Counted from the first letter of the stretch, positions 41,383 through 52,444 are shown. The stretch: 64,000 nucleotides of DNA from Symbiodinium natans (GCA_905221605.1 CAJNDS010000138.1:62001-126000), one strand, 5' to 3'. Program-made: numbers and translations. The notes: generated from the letters alone by a model not told the origin.

Positions 41383-42354
41383 GTTTAGGGTTTAGGGTTT
41401 TTGGGTTAAGGGTTCAGGGTTTTTGGGTTAAGGGTTTAGGGTTTAGGGTTAGTTGTTTGGTGATGGTCATTTCTTTTTCCGAGTAAGGTGTCAAGAAGGG
41501 CTCACCACAATGGGGTTAGATCAGCCCCCCCAGTGTGTTGCTTCTGCTGGATTTTCGGGCTCGGGCCTGAAGTTCCTAGGCTGATAACCCCATTCATATA
41601 CCCTTCTAGTCATAGTAGTACAGGGTCCCTATACCCTAAACCACTAAAGCCTTAACACCCTAAGACCCTAAAACCCTCTAAGCCCGAGTAGGGGTTTTAG
41701 GGCTTAGAAGGCTTGAGCTCCCAGTCAAAGGGCGGTCGGAAGGTCCAAGGGTTCTTGGTGAAGGTTGAGGGCCAAGGTTTCGGGTTTCGGTTTTAGGGTT
41801 TAGGGTTTAGGGTTTCAGCCCCAAGACTTCAAGTATGTGACGCCAAGCTGACGCAGCTTCTAGGCCACAGCGTTGCATGGGGGGGGGGGGGAAACTTGAG
41901 CTACCAAGGGTAGCAGTGGTCTGAAGCCCAGCCTTGTGCTTGATGCACGATCTGTGCTGGCGTCCTTTTCGTCAAAATAAGAAGCGGGTGAGGCCACACT
42001 CCAGAAGCCCTAAACCCCTAAACCTTCAACCCCGACTTACGAAATGGAAGGTGCGACGACTGCCGCCGCTACGGCAATTCGCGGCGCCCGTGGCCCAGTG
42101 ACCCTTCGTGGCGAGCCATTCTTCATGGCTCTTGTCTTGAGGCCCGCGCGCTTACCCATGTGCCTCATTTAGCCGTGTGAGGGTTTAGGGTTTTGGGGTT
42201 TAGGGTTTCGAATGCTTGAGAGAGAGACAGAGAGAGGCTGTTGCTGTCGGGTAACCTGTCGTCTCCTTGGGCACATCTCACATCACACTCCGACTGGGAC
42301 ATCGAACGGGCGCGCATTGTGCGCGGAGGGCGCGTCAGCGTCCTTCATGCCCCG

Positions 42355-42467
42355 AAGAAGAAGAAGAAGAGAGAGAGAGAGAGAGAGAGCGAGAGGGAGA
42401 GGGAGAGGGAGAGGGAGAGGGAGAGGGAGAGGGAGAGGGAGAGAGACAAAGAGAGAGAGAGAGAGGG
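42355..42467. repeat. GA-rich microsatellite
   Basis: (GAA)n, (GA)n and about ten GGGAGA hexamers. The long Arg/Glu and Gly/Arg frames across it are products of the repeat. Confidence 0.95.
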
Positions 42468-42572
42468 AGGCTTATTGGCAGGCGCTCAAGCATCAACTGC
42501 TGACCCGGGAGCGCCCCCAGTACGTGCGGGTGTTGATCGACCATGTCTTCCAAGATGCCTTCTTCAAGAGCA

Positions 42573-42717
42573 ATGAACGCTGCTCTGGCAGTTGCCATGC
42601 TCTCTGTGACGTCCAGAACGGGAACGCATTTCTTTGCTCCAATCCATGCTGGTTCCAGGCACCTTCCTGTCTTGGGTCATCCAAGGCGTGGACTGCCACC
42701 GATTCAGGGTGTTACTA
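42573..42717 (+). CDS. probable signal-peptide exon of RCC1 gene 2
   Basis: ATG at 42573 opens MNAALAVAMLSVTSRTG, a short signal-peptide-like start. The DNA resembles the start of RCC1 gene 1 (both share ATGAA-GCT and CTGGCA-TTGCCA spacing, and later AATCC-CTGG-TCC). A TAG follows at about 42715. The link to 42811 needs an intron whose exact GT-AG boundaries I could not make frame-consistent. Confidence 0.45.
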
Positions 42718-42810
42718 GGTAGGCCCTTGGGATGTTTTATGTTTTTCCTCTGTGGGATTCAAGAGGTCATATTCCAAGAGTGTTCAGGGGTTTTTCAAGG
42801 GCCATCCTAG

Positions 42811-43713
42811 GTTCGCTGCATGCTCAGCAACATGCATCGACAGACGCGGGCCTTGATGGTCAGCAGAGCTGGACGGTGCGATGTGCCTGCAGACTTGGGA
42901 CGAGTTGTGGCCGTCTCGGCGGGCGATGGGCATACGTGTGCAGTGCGCACAGATGGTCAGCTAGTCTGCTTCGGGGACACCGGAGCTGAGGCAGTTGGAC
43001 AGTCTGATGTGCCTGCAGACTTGGGACCAGTTGTGGCCGTCTCAGCGGGCTGGGTTCAGACCTGTGCAGTGCGAACAGATGGTCAGCTAGTCTGCTTTGG
43101 AGACGGCGGAGATGTGCCAGCCGGCCTGGGACCAGTTTTGGCCGTCTCATCGGGCGGTCGGCGCACCTGTGCAGTACGAGCAGATGGTGAGCTAATTTGT
43201 TTTGGATTCGCAGTTTCACGGACTGACGTGCCAGCAGACTTGGGACCAGTGTTGGCAGTCTCAGTAGGCGGCCGCCACGTGTGCGCAGTGCGTACAGATC
43301 ATCAGCTAGTCTGCTTTGGAGGGTTCAGTGGACATGGACCGGGTGATGTGCCAGCAGACTTAGGGCCTGTTGTCGCAGTCTCATCGGGCGGTCGGCACAC
43401 CTGCGCAGTCCGAATGGATGGTCAACTAGTCTGCTTTGGTCACAACGGACATGGGCAGTGCAACGTGCCAGTAGACTTGGGACGAGTTGTGGCAGTCTCA
43501 GCAGGCGGCGAGCATACCTGTGGAGTGCGGGCAGATGGTCGGCTAGTCTGCTTTGGAGATAACGAAGCTGGACAGAGCGATGTGCCGACAGACTTGGGGC
43601 CAGTTTTAGCCGTCTCAGCCGGCGAGAGGCATAGCTGTGCAGTGCGAACAGATGGGCAGCTCGTCTGCTTTGGCTCTAGGAAGGGAGGTGCGCCTGATGC
43701 AAAAAGAGCTTGA
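42811..43713 (+). CDS. RCC1-like repeat protein, seven units
   Basis: The ORF from ATG 42820 is 297 codons; the acceptor-like CATCCTAG just before 42811 suggests the exon starts earlier with V-R-C. The start region matches gene 1 (C-M-x-SNM). After a partial unit come seven repeats of 35-42 residues: DLGPVVAVSAG-xx-TCAVRTDGQLVCFG, a variable loop, then DVPA. In the RCC1 family such units fold as blades of a propeller; seven is the usual number for a closed ring. Cys in TCAV and LVCFG are kept in all units (one unit reads VCAV), and loop Cys (GQC) only in unit five. The stop is TGA at 43711. No telomeric units interrupt it. Secretion is inferred from the upstream signal-like exon and the paralogue. 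Confidence 0.75.
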   Translation, partial: VRCMLSNMHRQTRALMVSRAGRCDVPADLGRVVAVSAGDGHTCAVRTDGQLVCFGDTGAEAVGQSDVPADLGPVVAVSAGWVQTCAVRTDGQLVCFGDGGDVPAGLGPVLAVSSGGRRTCAVRADGELICFGFAVSRTDVPADLGPVLAVSVGGRHVCAVRTDHQLVCFGGFSGHGPGDVPADLGPVVAVSSGGRHTCAVRMDGQLVCFGHNGHGQCNVPVDLGRVVAVSAGGEHTCGVRADGRLVCFGDNEAGQSDVPTDLGPVLAVSAGERHSCAVRTDGQLVCFGSRKGGAPDAKRA

Positions 43714-43959
43714 ATGCCTCCTTACTTGCAAAAGCTCCAGCCGACAAAGCGCAACTTTCATTCATGGCTTTTTATGCCGTGAAAAGATGAATAGAGTACG
43801 CGGAAGGGAAATGCGCCACGCATATGCTGAAGCAGTCAACCAAATACAAGCGGTTTGCCAAACAGTGTTGCCAAACAGTGTTGCCAAACATCCATGCTGT
43901 TTTTTTAGTGTTTGTTCGAGGGCCTCAACCGTTACTACTTGAACATATTGAGACGGTTA

Positions 43960-44640
43960 GCTTAATGCGAAAGCAAAAGTAACGGGCTAGTTGGACGAAA
44001 GAAAATAGGAATGAATTCTACATTGCAGGACCTGGAAGGTGTTATCATTGTGAGTATAGGACGCGATCTAGTCTGAGCTTATAGCACAATGCAAAGCTTT
44101 CGACACACTTATATATATATATATATACATACATACCATCGATCCATTGACGGTGCCACACCTTCAGTGCAAAACGGTTTCAAGCCTCATAGGTGCCATA
44201 ATTATCTCGTGTGTCATCTTGAAGTCTTGGTTGTTTAATTGCTTCCTTTCATGGCCGCGTTGATTGTCAAACTGCGTTACAGGATTAAAAACAATGTTTC
44301 AGCAGCCTAACTATGACTAGAGGCCCTTTTTTCCATTTTTAGTAGGACTTCGTGCTCATGGTGTAGCGTGTCAAGGATAAAGCAGAGTTTGACGCATCTA
44401 AGACATGGAACCGATGCCGAGATGCAAGACGTAGTGTTCCAAGAAGGCCAGAAGAATACCGTGACTCAATCAAGAAGACAGGGGAGAGCAACAGGAAGCG
44501 AATTTCTGTTGAATAGTGCAGACACAGGCAAGGAGCTGAACATTAGGAGGGGCATGTTCATGATCTATTACATCCGAACTCGGAAGTATGTGTTGACCCC
44601 TTAGGCTCAAAACAGCCCAAAACCCTTATTTTAGAAGGCC
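43960..44640 (+). other. AT-richer stretch without telomeric units
   Basis: Holds an (AT)n tract near 44110 and a coding-like end (44368-44604) with RHGTDAEMQDVVFQ and GMFMIYYIRTRKYVL before TAG, preceded by an acceptor-like ttccatttttag. It may be a 3' exon of the upstream gene or a separate gene. Confidence 0.35.
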
Positions 44641-44670
44641 TTGTGGCCTAAAAGCCCTAAAATGAGAGCA
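44603..44670. repeat. family J copy 1
   Basis: CTTAGGCTCAAAACAGCCC-type sequence through GGCCTTGTGGCCTAAAAGCCC, repeated at 46288-46362. Confidence 0.55.
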
Positions 44671-44688
44671 TCGGATCTCGGGTTGAAG

Positions 44689-44732
44689 ACCTCTCCGTGC
44701 TGTCCATGCGGCGAATGAGCATCGCGCCCAAA
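44689..44732 (+). CDS. exon-like island
   Basis: Follows GGGTTGAAG and ends at GTATGC. Reads LSVLSMRRMSIAPK. Confidence 0.55.
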
Positions 44733-45731
44733 GTATGCCAGCCGAACCCGAAACTGTCCTTGAGGATGGGTTTAGGGTTTAGGGTTTAGGGTTTAGGGTT
44801 TAGGGTTTAGGGTTTAGGGTTCCTGAAGGTATAAAAGCTTTCTATTACAGAGAGTCGATCAGCTCTCGACAACCCCAATCACCTGTAAAGTCTGAAAGCC
44901 ACCCTAGGCATATACGGTTTAGGGTTTAGGGTTTAGGGTTAGGGTCATACGGTTTAGGCTTGGGGCGAAGCTCGGAATCTGGGATGTCTCATGTCGACAT
45001 TATTTCGGATTGTTTTCAGGGTTAGGTTTTAGGGTTTAAGTCTTCTATAAGGTTTAGGGCCCAACCGTCTATTCCCTGGGTCTCTAGAGAGCCTAGAAAC
45101 CCTATGAACCCTGTAAAGTCTGTAGACAATAACGCCTTCGGACCCTGCTATGGGGCCTACATGCAAAAAAGCGCCCTATACATCCCGAACTCGTCGAACC
45201 CTAAACCCTAAACCCCCCCCCCCCCCCCCCAAACCGTAAAATTCCACCCCCAGGTTCGAAACAGCGTGGATCCCTCCCACCGGCGCGAGATGGTGCGAAA
45301 GTACAGGGGCCCTGGCTAGCGGCTGTAGCCCCCTCAGGAATCACGGCTTAGGGTTGAGATTTCGGAACGAAGGCTTTTCTGTTTACTTTGCAAAGACTCC
45401 CGGGAGTATGTCACCCTAAGCCAGAAACCGCCAGAATTTCTGCGACGGTTCTCGTGGTAGTTTGCCCTAAACCCTAAACCCTTAACCCTAAACCCCAGCA
45501 GCCCCGCAAGACCCCGAGCCCGGAGCACCCCAAGCAAGCCAACCTCACATTTGTGCAGAGCCATAAAATATGTTTATGCAATCTACGGCTGTATGTATAT
45601 CTCTTCATCCATAGAAACATATATATATATATATATGACTCAAAGAGTGTATAAACATATATGTATACGTATAGTTCAACCCTAACTCTCTCAAAGCCTT
45701 GGAAGCCCCATGCCAAAACACTGCGTGCTAG

Positions 45732-45802
45732 ACCTGCGGCCCAATTTAGTCACCATGATGGGTGAGAGCAGGTTGCTGTCAGCAGTGGCTGTCCCTGGCA
45801 AG
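45732..45802 (+). CDS. exon-like island
   Basis: Follows GTGCTAG and ends at GTAGGC. Reads LRPNLVTMMGESRLLSAVAV and then PGK. Confidence 0.65.
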
Positions 45803-46486
45803 GTAGGCTTTTGGGGTGTTTAGAATCTGTGTAGGGTTTAGGGATTACTGTTTAGAGTTTAGGGTTTAGGGTGTAGGGTTCAGGTCCGGAGGTTTTGGCA
45901 GATTTGTTCTCTGTGCTGCAAAGAAGCTGTTGTGGTCTTTGAACAAGCCTCCCCCCTGAAACCCCAGTAGGTGTAAGAAGGCGTTGAGCCTTTGGTCCTC
46001 CACTTGAGGTGATGTCTTGGCAGCACAGAGTCCACATGAAGCACAGAGTCCTAAGTTGATGAGCTACCATGACTTTTCTCGCCCTTTGGCTAGCGTTAGC
46101 TTCTCCTTGCGGTGTTTGTTCTTTGCTTGGAACGACACCCTGCACAAATGGGTTTAGGGTTTAAGGCTTAGGGTTTAGGACACAAACGGCTTCGCAAGGC
46201 ACCAGAAAGGCTTCAAAAACATCTCTTGCAAAAAGGGCTCCAAGTGAAACGCATACAAAGTTCTTATTCTATGTCTTCTATTTGAATCCCTTAGGCTCAA
46301 AATGGCCCAAAAAACTTATATAAGGAGGCCTTCTGGCCCAAAAACCCTAAAATGTGAGGCCTTAGAGCCTTAGGGAACTCTAAACCCTAAACCCTAAACC
46401 CTCAACCCCAAACCTTAAACCCTAAACCCTAAACCCTAAACTCGTTTAGGGAAAAGGTTTTGGGCTTCGGCCTAGTAAGCCTTCAG

Positions 46487-46588
46487 CTGACGTTGATGGC
46501 AGCCTTCTGACCCAAGTCGTGGCATCGAAGTTTCACCTTAGCCCGCTTGCTTGGACACGGGAGAGTGGCCTCAGGGCCATAGCTGCAG
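46487..46588 (+). CDS. 102-nt exon
   Basis: Acceptor gtaagccttcag, donor GTGTAG. Reads DVDGSLLTQVVASKFHLSPL and then AWTRESGLRAIAA. Confidence 0.65.
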
Positions 46589-46816
46589 GTGTAGGTTTAG
46601 GGTTTAGGGTTAGGGTTTAGGGTTTAGGGTTTAGGGTTTAGGGTTTAGGGTTTAGGGTTTAGGGCTTAGGGCTTAGGGCTTAGGGTTTAGGGTTTAGGGT
46701 TTAGGGTTTAGAGGGCAGGGTTTAGGGTGTAGAGTTCAGGGTGGAGGATGATGGGTTGTTGTCTTGTGGCCCGCCCCGAAGTCTCAAATCCTGTCCCCTT
46801 GTACCAGAAGCCTTAT

Positions 46817-46896
46817 GTTTGGACTTACGCACACTAAACCCTAAACCCTAAGCCCTAAACCCCCAAATTGGTCTCGCTATGGTTTGGACTTACGCA
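46817..46896. repeat. telomeric tract flanked by a 15-bp direct repeat
   Basis: GTTTGGACTTACGCA at 46817-46831 and 46882-46896 encloses a tract of CCCTAAA units and a short unique tail. Confidence 0.85.
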
Positions 46897-47895
46897 TATA
46901 CAGGTATTTCCGGAAGACTGGTTGTGCTTCTGGGATGCGAACCTTCTTCGTGCAGGAACATTGTCATTAGGTTCGGATATGTAAAACTTTGACACGAAAA
47001 TTATTGAGAAGCAGCAAAATCGTGTTGGTGACAAGAATACACCCTAAACCCTGAGCCCGGCGCAGCCGATATTTTAGACCCTAACCCCTAAACCCTAAAC
47101 CCCCAACCCCCATTCCCAAACCCTAAACCCTTGTCAAAAACCTAAACCCTAAACCCTAAACCCTAAACCCTAAACCCCAACCCCCCACCCCAAACCCTAG
47201 ACCCTTGTCAAAACCCCAAACCCTGAGAACACCTCAGGCCCTCTCCTCTGCCTGGCTCGACAGTCGGTCTCGGCTCACACAGATTAGCCTGGGTGCTGCC
47301 AAGGTTCACAAGAATTGAAACTCCCTAAGCCATAGACCCAAAGGTTCAGGGTTTAGGGTTTAGGATTTAGGGTCTAGGGTTTAGGGTTTAGGAGAGCCCT
47401 GAACCCTAGGGTTCAAGGTAAGCTCCACGTTACCCACGCCCCCTTCGCCCTTATAAACCCTTAGCCGCTAAGCCCCAATTCCCATGCACAAACCCTAAAC
47501 CCTAAACCCTAAACCTAAACTTGCTCCTGGGCTTGCCCTTGTCTCACAGAGCAGAGTTTCTAGGTTTCTAGTTTAGCTAGGGTTTGAATAGAAGCATCAG
47601 TATCGCCATGCAGAAGGGGTCCCCCCTGGCACTCAAAGATTCATCTCTCTTTTTTAAGATGATCCTAAACCCTAAACCCTAAACCCTAAACCCCATGCGC
47701 TGAGACAGCACGCCGCCAACCTCGGCCGCAAACGCGCCCAAAAGGTCTCAAAGCGTAGGAATCCGTGCGCCTTCCTGGGTTGTTTGGTCTTATACTCACA
47801 GCTCCTTTATGGCGATTATGATAGGGGGTACGATAATCCCTATTAAGGAATGTTAGTATAAGGGGTAACATCCTAAAGTATGATCTCCTGAACAG

Positions 47896-48077
47896 TTTTC
47901 GATGAAGTGGCATCGCGAAGAGTATTTTGCATCGTGGTTCTAAGGGACGCAACGCCGAAGGAGTACTGGGTCGAAAAACGCCACACCTTCTTTCCATGTC
48001 TACCTTGCTCCCATCTGCTACCAAACTTAACCAGTTTTGGGACTTGGAGGTTGTGGGTGTATAGACACCAAAGTATG
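47896..48077 (+). CDS. long exon-like block
   Basis: After GAACAG the frame is open for 60 codons: FDEVASRRVFCIVVLRDATP, KEYWVEKRHTFFPCLPCSHL, then LPNLTSFGTWRLWVYRHQSM and V before TAG. A donor near 48049 is possible. Family unknown. Confidence 0.6.
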
Positions 48078-48143
48078 GTCTAGGGATCAGCGTGTTTCGA
48101 GATAGCAGCTCATGTTGCTTTTTGTTGGTTTAGGCAGCCCCGA

Positions 48144-48410
48144 ACGAACCCCCCCCCCCCTCCGAATATGGAACCACCCTAGTATGGTATAGTTGGCTGC
48201 TTTTGGGGTGGGAGCTGCAACCACGGTGATGATGGGAAGGTTGAGGGTAAGACAACGATGCCGGCAGCAACAGCGACAGCTTTCAAGACAGACAGGGGAA
48301 CACTGCCGACACAATCACGACAATGACACGAACTAACCCCCCCCTTACCCCCCGGAATATGGAACCACCCTAGTATGGTGTAGTTGACTGTTTTGTTTTT
48401 TTTTTTTTTT
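48144..48410. repeat. family P pair
   Basis: GAATATGGAACCACCCTAGT and following bases occur at about 48166 and 48354, each preceded by a C-run. Confidence 0.7.
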
Positions 48411-48487
48411 TAAGGGGGGGGGGGAAGCGGAATAAGCCCAACAACAAGTGAAGAAGGCCCCCCAACTTACCTTCAAGTTCATTGCAG

Positions 48488-48569
48488 AGCTTTGTGCGCG
48501 GGATGTTTTTCTCTTTGAAGGCTCCGGAAGGACACGTAGCGCAGAACGACCCATGCCATGCCCTCCTGG
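48488..48569 (+). CDS. exon upstream of A16
   Basis: Acceptor aagttcattgcag. Reads SFVRGMFFSLKAPEGHVAQN and then DPCHALL, donor GTTGAA just before the GTTCATGG of A16. Confidence 0.65.
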
Positions 48570-48570
48570 G

Positions 48571-48694
48571 TTGAAGGTTCATGGTACTTATTTAACAATT
48601 ATACTTTAACCCTTTTAGGGCACTTAAGAGGCTTATAAGTGGGTTATAAGTACAGTTATAATTGGTTAATAAGTACCATGAACCTCCAAGTAGG
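48571..48694 (+). mobile_element. element A16
   Basis: TTGAAGGTTCATGGTACTTA and TAAGTACCATGAACCTCCAA ends; a good reference copy of the family. Confidence 0.75.
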
Positions 48695-48839
48695 TTGAGG
48701 GTTTAGGCAGACTATACTCTCAACCCTAAACCATACGGACCAAACCCTGGAGTAACCTTGCCCCTTGAGCCGCTTACCCCTTGGTTTAGGGCAGACGGCG
48801 TTCAGGGCTCAGGATTTAGGCGGCAATTCTCTCTGGATA

Positions 48840-48968
48840 CCCCAACGCCATGAACTTCCAGTACTTGCGCTACATTGGCCTACCCACGATGGGTGCAGGA
48901 ATAATCTGCCGGGGCAACTTGGCAACCCCGCCCGCGTCTCCTCTCATCTGGGTTTTGGAGTACTATAC
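48840..48968 (+). CDS. exon-like block
   Basis: Two frames are open. The better one reads YPNAMNFQYLRYIGLPTMGA, GIICRGNLATPPASPLIWVL and EYYT. Confidence 0.5.
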
Positions 48969-49041
48969 GTTAATACTTTTTGTTGGTTCTGGGTTTCTAT
49001 TATAGTTACTTGTACCTAAAGAGTATATACTTTTTTTCCAG

Positions 49042-49150
49042 GGCCTACTCCAAAGTAGGGTCTCAAGAGCGGAAACCCTCACCCGCCTCTCCCCTACCCT
49101 CCTCCTTGGATTCGTTTGAAGAGGGACCGCCGACATTTCCTGAAACCTTT
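49042..49150 (+). CDS. exon with a strong acceptor
   Basis: Acceptor tatactttttttccag. Reads AYSKVGSQERKPSPASPLPS then SLDSFEEGPPTFPETF, donor GTTTAC. Confidence 0.65.
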
Positions 49151-49313
49151 GTTTACATATTAAACCCTAAAACTCAAGAGCCCTAAAGTTACCTGTTCAA
49201 ATCCAACCCATCCAATGGGGGGATGGGGGGTTTAGGGTTTGTCCACTAAGCCTAAGCCATACGCCCTAAGCCCTCAGCCCAGCCTGAAAAACATCTAGCC
49301 ATGTAGACAAGCC

Positions 49314-49483
49314 TGCTTGAAGGTTCATGGTACTTATCAGCCAATTAAAACTGTGCTTGTAACCCACTTATAAGCCCCTTAAGTGCCCTAAAAGGGTTAT
49401 AAGTACAGTGATCAGTACAGTAGCCCTAAACCCTTACAAGTACAGCTATAGTTGGTTAATAAGTACCATGAACCTCCAGGTGG
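49314..49483 (+). mobile_element. element A17 with a telomeric insert
   Basis: CTTGAAGGTTCATGGTACTTA and TAAGTACCATGAACCTCCAG ends. A CCCTAAACCC tract (about 49423-49434) lies between two AAGTACAG copies. AGCCATGTAGAC occurs outside both ends (49297-49308, 49495-49506). Confidence 0.7.
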
Positions 49484-49679
49484 GGCGTGGGGAGAGCCAT
49501 GTAGACCCTCACCGAACCCCCCAATACTACAACCTTGAGAAGCCTTAAACTCCCTCTCATCCCTACCCCAGGGTTTAGGGTTTAGGGTTTAGGGTTTAGG
49601 GTTTAGGGTTTAGGGTTTAGGGTTTAGGTTTAGGGTTTAGGGTTTAGGTTTTAGGGTTGAGGGCTCCTATCAACCCTAG

Positions 49680-49771
49680 CCCCTTTGACCCTGGACAGAG
49701 GCGAAGGTGAACACAGCGAAGCTGCCTCCCAGCCTGTCCAGCTCAACGCGCCCCTGGCCTCGCCATCTAAA
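49680..49771 (+). CDS. exon-like island
   Basis: Follows CAACCCTAG and ends at GTTTGG. Reads PLTLDRGEGEHSEAASQPVQ and then LNAPLASPSK. Confidence 0.6.
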
Positions 49772-49867
49772 GTTTGGGGTTTAGGGTTTAGGGTTTAGGG
49801 TTAGGAATCCTGTACTTGGAGTTTCATTCGGTTACTTCTTAGGGCTTGAGGTTAGGGTTTGCATAAA

Positions 49868-49985
49868 GGGTGTAGGGTTTAGGGTTTTAGGGTTTTAGGG
49901 TTTTAGGGTTTTAGGGTTTTAGGGTTTTAGGGTTTTAGGGTTTTAGGGTTTTAGGGTTTTAGGGTTTTAGGGTTTTAGGGTTTAG
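49868..49985. repeat. TTTTAGGG variant array
   Basis: About thirteen uninterrupted 8-bp TTTTAGGG units. Confidence 0.95.
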
Positions 49986-50819
49986 GGTTCAGGTTCAGGG
50001 TTTAGGGTTGGACCATTGGATACGAGTCCCTTCAAAGGGACCCCTACCTACTCCCATGCTTTTTTTACAGAAACTCGAAAGCGCTGCCCCTTGGAAAGAG
50101 GGTTTGGGGCTTTGGGGTTCGGGATTTAGGGTTTCGGGTTGTGGGTGTAGGGACCGCAGGAACTTCGGCGTCTGGGTACGATGCCCTTTTCGGTTGTAGG
50201 GTTTGGGGCTTCTTTTCGTGTTTTGCATGTCCTGGAGATCCCGAATGGCCATGCAGATGGTGCGTGTTGCAGGTGATGCCCTACACCCTAAACCCTAAAC
50301 CCTAAACTCTTGATGACCTTGTGGGGGTTTGTGCATCTTCAGCAGCAGCATGCCTAAATGGATGCTTTAGACTCTCATGGCTGCTCGTCCCTAGCCCTAA
50401 GCCCCTAACCCCCGAACCCCCTGATCCCAAACTAGGACCCGGAGTAGGCCCTTAGTTCCTGTTGTTTAGGGTTGGGGTTCCCTGAGAATCCCCTTAAAAC
50501 CAAAGAGGGCACCCTTGTTCTTCCTAGGGTCTAACCCTGATTCCTAAACCCTAAACCCTAGACCCTAAACCCTAAACCCTAAACCCTAAACCCTAAACCC
50601 TAAACCCGAACGTGCCTTTTTTTTGTCCTAGGTTGCTCCTGGGTCTAGGTAACGTGCTATTGTCACGCGAAGGCGACTTGTGGCCGTCATGCCTGCCCAC
50701 CTCGAGTTTGACGAGGATAGCTAGGGTTCAGGGTTTAGGGTTTAGGGTTTAGGGTTTAGGGTTTAGGGCCGAGCGTGACTACAAGCACCACACGCCTTCT
50801 TAGGGACTGGGTCGGTAAC

Positions 50820-50913
50820 TTGGGATGTTCCCCCCTATACGAACAAGTCCGTAATGGGGATGAACATTGGGGGTCCTGAATTCAGGACTGTTAGTACAAA
50901 GGGAACATCCCTA
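50820..50913. mobile_element. element C6
   Basis: TTGGGATGTTCCCCCC and GGGAACATCCC ends; GGTAAC occurs on both flanks. Confidence 0.65.
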
Positions 50914-51118
50914 GGTAACCTTTAATTTAACCTTTTTGGGTTATAGAGAATCCTTCTATGTAGAAGAAGGTGAACCTGTTTAGTCTTGATAGTGGGTGGC
51001 TTTGGTTTAGCGTTTAGGGTTAAGGGCTTAGGGTTTCGGGTTTTGGGTCTTGGGTCTTGGGTCTTGGGCTTAGGGTTTAGGGTTTAGGACTCAAGGGTTC
51101 ACGGACTGTTAACTTGCA

Positions 51119-51175
51119 AGCCCTCATCACTCATCCTGAAGTTGTTATCCTGCAGTGTGGCTGGTTTGGTTGGCC
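51119..51175 (+). CDS. exon-like island
   Basis: Follows AACTTGCAAG and ends at GTGGCA. Reads LITHPEVVILQCGWFGWP. Confidence 0.6.
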
Positions 51176-51265
51176 GGTGGCAAAGAACCTAAAACCCTAA
51201 ACCCCAAACCCTAAAGCCTAAAGCCCTACTGTAGGTAAAGTCTAAGCCCCACATGTTTGTTGCAG

Positions 51266-51447
51266 AGAGTGCTTGCGAACAAAGCCCACATGTCGATGCC
51301 CCAAGAACTGAGAAACAACTCAGTGTTGGAAACATGTTCAGAATGTTTCCCAAGCTTTGCATGGACCCCAACTCCCGAAGTCCCCCAAAAAAACCGACAA
51401 GTGGCCCACAGAATGCTTCTTTGGGGATGGCCATTGGACCTAGACGC
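51266..51447 (+). CDS. 182-nt exon
   Basis: Acceptor catgtttgttgcag, donor GTATGT. Two bases plus sixty codons: SACEQSPHVDAPRTEKQLSV, GNMFRMFPKLCMDPNSRSPP, KKPTSGPQNASLGMAIGPRR. Basic, Pro/Ser-rich; family unknown. Confidence 0.65.
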
Positions 51448-51542
51448 GTATGTATATACATGTATATGAGAGAAAGAGAGAGGGAGAAAACAAAATAGCT
51501 CCAAACCTTAAACCCAAAACCCTAAACCTCGCACGGGGCCAG

Positions 51543-51592
51543 ATCATGCAGCAAAAGCCCGAGATACACGACACCCCGGAAAGGAGGCCAAG
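51543..51592 (+). CDS. exon upstream of B3
   Basis: Follows GGGGCCAG in phase 0 with the previous exon. Reads IMQQKPEIHDTPERRP up to the GTTCTTAG of B3. An alternative frame reads DHAAKARDTRHPGKEAK. Confidence 0.5.
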
Positions 51593-51799
51593 GTTCTTAG
51601 TAGGGAATGAGGGAATTAGGGGCCTATGTGAAATCCCTTAAGGGGATCATACAGGGTACCTCATTCCCCCCTAAACCCTAAACCCTAAACCCTAAACCCT
51701 AAACCCTAAACCCTAAACCCTAAACCCTAAACCCTAAACCCTAAACCCTAAACCCTAAACCCTAAACCCTAAACCCTAAACCCTAAACCCTAGAACCAG
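51589..51799 (+). mobile_element. element B3 split by a long telomeric array
   Basis: The left end and hairpin match B2, but the right end is cut after CTCATTCCCCC by about 17 CCCTAAA units (51669-51791); the remaining end, TAGAACCAG, resumes after the array. Confidence 0.75.
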
Positions 51800-51883
51800 C
51801 CAGAGGAGGCGGCCGCCGCCGAGGCAGCTGGGTTGCCCGTGGTGCGCTTCACTCTGACCCAGGAGGCAGTTCTGCCACAAGGG
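51800..51883 (+). CDS. exon downstream of B3
   Basis: Twenty-eight codons, PEEAAAAEAAGLPVVRFTLT and QEAVLPQG, ending at GTGGGT. Frame linkage to the exon before B3 is unresolved. Confidence 0.6.
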
Positions 51884-52444
51884 GTGGGTGGATTGAGGCC
51901 GCATTCTGGGGTTTAGGGGTTTAGGGGTTTAGGGGTTTAGGGTTTTAGGGTTTTAGGGTTTTAGGGAAAAGGTTTGTTTTTTTTTTTTTTTTATAGGGTT
52001 TAAAGTTTAGGTTTCCTGTCAGCAAGGAGTCCAGTTTTGGGCTTAGGGTTTAGTGTTTAGTAATTGTGGGTTTAGGGTGTAGTGAAGGTGGCATGACGTA
52101 GCCTGACATGTAGTGAAAGGTCACATTGACCGTGGCTTTGGGTCAGAGAGGGTGCCCGGAACCCTGGGTGAAAAAAGAACTTTGGCCCTGAGCCTCAAAA
52201 AGTCCTCAGGCCCTGAACCCTGAATCCTGAACACTAAACCTTCAGCCCTCCATCAGCCCTAACCCCCTAAACCCCAAAAACCCTATGAACCCTAAACCCC
52301 TAAACCCTAGACTTCCAATCCCGAAACCCCTAAACCCTAAACCCCCAAACCCCTAAACCCCTAAACCCCTAAACCCCTAAACCCCTAAACCCCTAAACCC
52401 CTAAACCCTTCCAATCCCGAAACCCTGAACTTCCTGGTCTTCAG

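Noticed and set aside
42212-42718. 168-residue frame with Arg/Glu and Gly/Arg runs before RCC1 gene 2
   Set aside because: Most of it is a GA-rich microsatellite, and its end overlaps, in another frame, the better supported signal-peptide exon at 42573.
51543-51883. A single in-frame join across B3
   Set aside because: The better frames on the two sides do not join at one GT-AG pair without assumption; left as separate exons.
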